A stretch of DNA of 64,000 nucleotides from Undaria pinnatifida (Eukaryota; Sar; Phaeophyceae; Laminariales; Alariaceae). The notes under the pieces were generated by a model. The model was not told the origin of the DNA and made no database searches. It was given only the letters and a program-made list of their open reading frames with translations. Every line of letters begins with the position of its first letter. The stretch's first letter is position 1. The stretch spans positions 1,537,343 to 1,601,342 of the forward strand of contig JABAKD010000023.1 of assembly GCA_012845835.1 (NCBI GenBank), read 5' to 3'. Position numbers and translations under genes: made by a program. This document shows positions 58,894 to 64,000 of the stretch, one piece after another.

Positions 58894-58983
58894 ATGAAAA
58901 AGGCTATCGCTGGTGTCCTCGTCGTGCTCTGCATGTTCCTGACACCAAGGGCTGCTGCCGCTGGATTGCATGAATGTACTTGA
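58894..58983 (+). CDS. Short frame resembling a signal peptide (uncertain)
   Basis: ATG at 58,894 opens 29 codons starting MKKAIAGVLVVLCMFLTP and then RAAAAG, a textbook signal-peptide shape (KK, hydrophobic core, small residues), ending at TGA. A donor-like GGTGA follows close by at about 58,988. It could be a first coding exon whose partner exons were not found, or chance. On the other strand a 120-codon frame (58,609-58,971) overlaps it. Confidence 0.25.
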   Translation: MKKAIAGVLVVLCMFLTPRAAAAGLHECT

Positions 58984-59865
58984 CCTGGGTGATTTTCTCG
59001 GCGGCTGCTGTCGCCGGATTGCACGACTCTGCTTGCCCTGGGTGGATTCTTGTGCGGTCTTCCGGGATGTTCGCTCATGTTTGCTGGGTGACGACGCGGG
59101 TGACTGCTGGTGAGGGTGATAGCAGTCTTGCTTTATGCCCCAGCTTTCGAAAAAACAGGAAAAAAAACACTAACAACCCCGCGCTCGATAAATATAAAAG
59201 ATATTTGTGCATTGAAATCCGGTGAAAAAAAAGGAAATTTAGGAAATTCACATCTTTTGAAAAATAAAACATAGCCATGCAGAGAAACTATGCCGACACA
59301 TTGGCCGTTGCCTCTGACGCACCATTACTGGGCACAAAACGACGACGGAATCTTTGGCCCGTACTTCTGTTGAATGGAAGTGGCCACATAACGGAGAAAT
59401 CTACGTCCTAAATCACCTGTTTAGTTCAGTAACTGCACTGTTTAGTTAGCTGTTGCCGGTGTCGGAAAAAAACCATTTGCAGGAACCCCCGACGAAAATG
59501 TTACTAGTCGAATGATTGCTCGGGCGATGATTCCTCCCCACCGATGACGGCAAGTTCCCTCGCCCATGACAACCTTAACATCAACAGGCGGAGACCTTTG
59601 TCCGCACCTCTGCCGAGCTCAAACGTTCACACAATAGCTTACGCGTCCTTCATGGTCGACTTGGCACACGAAACGAGCACCTTTGTCCGGTGCCATTGCC
59701 GAAGACGTGACCTCACCAGACAGAGCACGCACAGTAAATCCCCTATTCAGTTGGGAAACCGCACGACTTCCTTGGCCCTTTTCCTGTGCCGAAGACCCAT
59801 AACTCACGACACGATAGTGAGGGGGGGGGGGGGGGTTAAAAATGACCAGAACGCGTCCCACAATA
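58984..59865. other. Unassigned DNA before foldback copy V
   Basis: No gene was seen. Positions about 59,540-59,810 hold loosely repeated words of the form CCTTTGTCCG and TGCCGAAGAC. A G-run lies at about 59,821-59,835. Confidence 0.4.
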
Positions 59866-60260
59866 TTATAAAAATTAAAATACACTCCAGCTGTGAGATC
59901 GAAGATTTCGTCGAAACTCATCTTTGCAAGCTGTGTGTGATACTCCGATCGCGCTCATTACGAGTTGTGTGTCCTCATTAAGGATATAGGTCGGCGACTC
60001 CCCTTACAGCTACAGATTAGCTATCAGGGTCAACAGGGTGATGTTAGGCAGTCTGTGCGCGGAAACTATAAAACCCGTTTCTGAGGGGGACAAAATCTGA
60101 CAGCTGTGAAGGGAAAGGGGGGACTGGTTTTGATCAAAAGCGAGCGGGTTTGGAGGGGGGCGGGGGGGGGGGGGGGGGAAAGGGGCAATTTGTGCATGTA
60201 AGCTATGAATCCTTTCGAGGGGATAAATCTGACGGTTTTGGCACCAGTATATTATTGGGT
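59866..60260 (+). repeat. Foldback family F, copy V (single plus arm, truncated)
   Basis: It starts ATATTATAAAAATTAAAATA then CACTCCAGCTGTGAGATC, and is very close to the copy II plus arm at 14,440-14,850. It includes GATCAAAAGCGAGCGGGTTT before a G-run at about 60,161-60,178, and ends near CCAGTATATTATTGGG. The outer half of the arm is missing. Confidence 0.8.
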
Positions 60261-61473
60261 ATAATATCCCACGTATATGTAGGCAATCGATATGATAAGT
60301 CGGATAGTTGGCCCCTTCCAGAAACGACCACTTACTACAAACAGTAGTCCGAAAAACAACAAGGTAGTGGCTTAAGCCGTGCCGACCCACAGCTATTGAC
60401 ATATTTCAACTACGTATGGCGTGTGGTCGCTGTTTAGGCGTTCACACTATGATTATGGACTGACGATCTGGGGTGATTACATCGAGTATGTTTTTTTGGC
60501 ACTTCATTGCAAGAGGACATTGATTGATCGACTTGTCACTAATGGCCAAGATGTTTAAGGTGGACATTCGGATGTCTTCAGGAGGGTATATAACTATGTT
60601 GTTACGGATGGGTCTTGGTGATTTTACCTCTGTACGGTGGGAGACTATTGTACATTTCAGCGTGTGTGGCGTTTGTTGTTTTTGTCGCGTTTCTTTTCCA
60701 GCTCAACTGACGGACGTTATTTTCCATATATTTACGTTTTGCTCGTGGACACAACCTGTGTTCACAGGTACCTTTGATTGTCTACCCGGTGCGTTCCTTC
60801 AGTTACAGTACTCAGGAATGGTAGTTTTAGCGGAGGTCAAAAGTCGTGCTACGTGGACGAACAAGCAGGGCGACCGTTGCTTGTACTCGTAGCACGATAG
60901 CAGCCGTGACGGTGTTTCGAAGAGCTTTGGGGGCGTGGGGTGTGCGAATCCTGGTTGTGGTGGCTTTCATAAAGAAAGCATGACTTCGTGCTAATGAACA
61001 AGGGTCGGTTGCATATAATTATGATAAACGACAAACAAACCATCTCGAAGAAACCTGTTGTTCGCGATCAGAACCAAACAGGCACTCGTGAGGTTCGCAA
61101 GGTGCCACCAGAATGAGAACCAACCAACCTGGTGTTCAATGTTGTGGATGCATCATCACTGCAAAAACGCTCCGAACGGTAAACACGGCAAATCCGGCTG
61201 AAACCAACAGTCAACCCGGTTACTTTCTTTCGGAATACTGCCTCCTACCAGGCGTGAGTTAGAAAACACCGTCCGGTGCCCTTGTCCAAAAACGAGTACC
61301 GGTTGTGCCTTGGTGTCAACTATACGTAGATATGTACCACTGTCACGTAGAGAATTATTAACCGCCAAAAATGTACAGCCTTCCTCCAATCGTGACATTG
61401 GACCTACCAACCGAAGCTTCGGCAGGGGGGTGTACCCCATTGAATATTGATTACCGGACTTGAGCCACTTCTG
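60261..61473. other. Intergenic DNA
   Basis: No gene was recognised. A plus-strand frame at 60,524-60,892 (122 codons) and a minus frame at 61,156-61,440 have no domain. Confidence 0.4.
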
Positions 61474-62605
61474 TTAAATTTAAGGGTGGGGGACACAGAG
61501 TGCCCCCTGCAGGTCTGCCAATTGAGTAGGTCCTCGGAGAGTACTCACTTTCGTTCCTTCGTAGAGATGTAGCTTTATTCGTTTCCACCAGAGCCCGGGA
61601 TAGCTTCAGAGATCGGAGGCGCGTGCCTCCGATCTAAATCCTAACTTCCCCGAATATAAACCGCCAACCTTATCATACGAAACCCATCCAAATAATCTCA
61701 AATTCGGATACCTACAGGCCTTTCGAGGCCGTATCTTAACACTAGCCCACCCTGATGAGTCGCATATGCAGAAATATGGGAGATTCGGAGAAACTCCGGT
61801 TCTACGAACTAGACCATGAGTCGAAGATGCGGCTCCTCAAACCCCACTCCCACACCTCTAACCGTCTGGCTATGGAGCCAGGAACACGCGAAGAAAAGCA
61901 GTAAAAAGAAAAGCAGACCCTACAGCAAGGCAATAGGCACCCATCAAAAACCTGCCGTATGCCGCCGGTGTGTCGGGGGGGGGGGCAGAAAAGGCTCTGG
62001 AACCTGCCGCATGCCGCCGGTGTGGGGGGGGGGGGCAGGAAAAGCTCTACGGTAAACCAACCACAGAAACGGTACTATGGCGAGGCGAGCCCTCGTCGAT
62101 ATGGAGGGGAATACAGGCGCTAACACAAGGGAGAAGTCATGCGAAAAACTCCCGCGGGCCATCGGCAAGGCAGGGGGTTAGACGAGGAAACGACGAATAC
62201 CCGGGATGGAAGGTGTCAACACCTACAGCCCCGCTAGGGGAGGAAGTGTTTAGACGAAAAAAAAACAAAAAACAAAGCAGAACAGATACAACACACAAAA
62301 CATATAAGAAGACACACAGACCCGTACACTGGTCGCCCCCCGGCTCTGGGCTGAGGAGGGCGTCGGCAGAGCGAATTTGAACTATGACAAAAAGACGGCA
62401 ACCCTGCGCCTCAGATAGCGGCGTTTTACCCGAACCCTGACCCGGCACTGAGCAGGGGGTTCGGCAGGGCAGAAAAAAAATTGAAAGAACCGCCCCAAAA
62501 CTCGATGAAGACCGTCAGGACACTACGAACGACCCAAAGACAAAGACGCAAAAATCATACCTCAAAAAGATGAAGAACTATCGAGAAGCGGTGGTGGCTT
62601 GGAAG
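61474..62605 (-). mobile_element. 3' non-coding end of the Gypsy element, probably with its 3' LTR
   Basis: This lies downstream of the Gypsy coding region on the minus strand. TGTTAAATTTAAGGG at 61,474 would be a TG...CA type outer LTR end. On the minus strand AATAAA at about 61,571-61,576 could serve for polyadenylation. The inner LTR border and polypurine tract were not found, and the other LTR is outside the window, so the LTR assignment is an inference from position. Confidence 0.4.
61951..62055. repeat. Two tandem copies of a 52-bp unit
   Basis: CCTGCCGTATGCCGCCGGTG at 61,951 and CCTGCCGCATGCCGCCGGTG at 62,003. Each is followed by a G-run, then GCAGAAAAGGCTCT or GCAGGAAAAGCTCT. Confidence 0.85.
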
Positions 62606-64000
62606 TCAACTGGCCACGGCCGCGCCTCGAGATTCGTCTACGTTACTTTGGATTTCCCGGGCAAACGCACTGGCGATGTGAACTTGCAAGCACCAAGAGC
62701 CTCGTACGGCTCCCGTTGAAGTCGTGTAGCGCGCCGGGGGAAGAGGGAGTTTAATCGGTCCCGGGTCGTCCAGAAAGCGGACCAGGTATACCTTGTCCTC
62801 GGTAGTGCTCGCGCTGATTTTTCCTAGCCACCATAAACCATCGTCCCCCTTGTACCAAAAGTGGGCTCTCTTAGGAAGTACGGTGTCGTGGTAGCGACGG
62901 AGCCAATCGGTGCGGGGAACACTGGCGTAGCCCGGCGCTAGGAAACGTTCCCCGTTGTTGCGGGAGAGCTCACGCTGTGCCGCCCCGATCCGCATTCGGC
63001 GGTAAAGGCGGTTGGTTTGGCGGTGCTGGTCCAGGGTTCCGGCCCAATAACGCAAGATGTGGGAGCGAGAGAGGTGAAGGTCCATTTCCCGCTCCCAGGA
63101 CGGTTCGGAGAGTCCCGCTCAATGCGTCTTGTATAGCACCGCGATGACGCCACCTCGCCCCCGTACCGACTGATGACCAGTGATCTGCTCCACCTCCAGC
63201 CGTTGGAGGGGAGTCGAAACGTCGTCTTGAGTGACGTGGTACGGCGGGGATTTCTTGGAAAGTTTGTTGAGCACATACTGTGTCAGCCCCGCCCGTAGGT
63301 ATTTGGGCATGTCCCCGCTGTCGTGGGGGTATGCACAGGGTTTGCAGCGCTCGATAGCCACACGCCGACGAGCGTCCGAACCAGGCAGGTCGGAAGGGAG
63401 ATCCAAATAAAGGAGGTTGCTCCCGAGCGGCGAGCCGTCAGGGGTCTCGGCGGCGGAGCAGGGACCGACGGCCAGGACCTTGTAAGGGCCCGTCCAGTTA
63501 AGCGCGAGTTTGGCCTTGAGTACCTTGGCGTCGGTATTCGCTTTCACACCCTTGCGGATGGTAGAGGCAGAATTGTATACCCATGCCCAACCACCTACAG
63601 TGAAGGTAGGTGCTGGACGCAGCGCGTCGGCGAGGGCGGAGTTTCTGCGGTTAACACGGGAAACGGTGAGGGCGTGGTGTGCGCGGACAATGTCGTTCGC
63701 GCGCTTTTGCCGGTCGGTGGCCAAATCGCAATAGGCCAGGTGGTCACGGGCCAGAATCTGGTGTCCCACGACACCTTTGCGGTCGAAATTCGTCAGGGGG
63801 AGCCGTGGGAGTCTGCCCATGTGGACCTCGTTGGGCGCCAAACCCGTCGCCGCGCTGACATAGTTGTTGTAAGCGAATTCAACGTGGGGCAGATGCGAGT
63901 CCCAGTCGTCTTGTCGCTCGTTGACGACCATAGCCAGCATTTGTGCCATAGTGTGATTTACCCGCTCAACGCCCCCGTTACAGTTGGGATGGTAGGAGCT
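62606..64000 (-). pseudogene. Ty3/Gypsy integrase C-terminus, chromodomain and C-terminal extension, one in-frame TGA
   Basis: The frame enters from beyond the window at 64,000 and reads YHPNCNGGVERVNHTMAQM, holding the last catalytic Glu of the integrase core. It then has HLPHVEFAYNNYVSAATGLA and the GPF/Y-like LNWTGPYKVLAVGP. Next comes a chromodomain: VEQITGHQSVRGRGGVIAVL, YKTH, TGA (63,119-63,121), then in the same frame AGLSEPSWEREMDLHLSRS and HILRYWAG. The stop replaces a residue that is Trp in most chromodomains at this place. A further segment follows (FWYKGDDGLWWLGKISAS, VYLVRFLDDPGPIKLPLPP) that resembles a Tudor/Agenet-like barrel, ending at 62,606. The element belongs to the chromovirus branch. 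The rest of gag-pol lies outside the window. Confidence 0.9.

Noticed and set aside
3921-64000. Non-standard genetic code (TGA as sense codon) suggested by stops in two elements
   Set aside because: Intact exons of the LRR gene give no support for TGA as sense, the two sites would need different residues, and mobile elements commonly decay by point mutation.

Overview
The window is nuclear DNA of a stramenopile, most likely a brown alga. It has short exons with GT/AG introns, long introns full of transposons, and a secreted leucine-rich-repeat (LRR) gene built from single-repeat 72-nt exons that ends in a GDPH-type (von Willebrand D-like) domain. That gene style is known to me mainly from brown algae. 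The species cannot be fixed from the sequence.

Layout: 0.3-1.5 kb holds a foldback repeat with G-rich arms. 3.4-9.2 kb is a very young Ty1/Copia retrotransposon on the minus strand, with two 430-bp LTRs that differ at two bases and a gag-pol frame broken by one TGA. 9.2-12.5 kb is a four-copy tandem array rich in a hairpin motif. 14.4-16.3 kb is a second foldback copy around another dispersed element.

17.86-45.24 kb (plus strand) is the one convincing host gene. I reconstruct a signal-peptide exon, a short Cys exon, an N-terminal LRR-cap exon, three LRR exons, a 16.6-kb intron, three more LRR exons, a Cys-containing cap exon, a Cys-rich linker exon and a 926-nt terminal exon with a CGDPHM motif. 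The LRR exons start and end in the same phase (2-2), so they can be duplicated, lost or swapped without breaking the frame. The giant intron holds two more foldback copies (one with inverted arms of about 0.7 kb around a 1.6-kb core) and a decayed Copia element (31.1-37.9 kb). A broken LRR exon lies just past the stop codon.

45.5-61.4 kb is gene-poor. It has two small inverted-repeat elements (the second at 49.1 kb; the first, at 42.5 kb, sits inside the LRR gene), a G-rich minisatellite, a dead LINE endonuclease fragment, several tandem duplications and a last foldback copy. From 61.5 kb to the end lies the 3' part of a Ty3/Gypsy element on the minus strand: integrase C-terminus, a chromodomain interrupted by TGA, and an unidentified C-terminal extension. 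No rRNA, tRNA or CRISPR array was recognised. All exon joins are read by eye and are not supported by transcripts.
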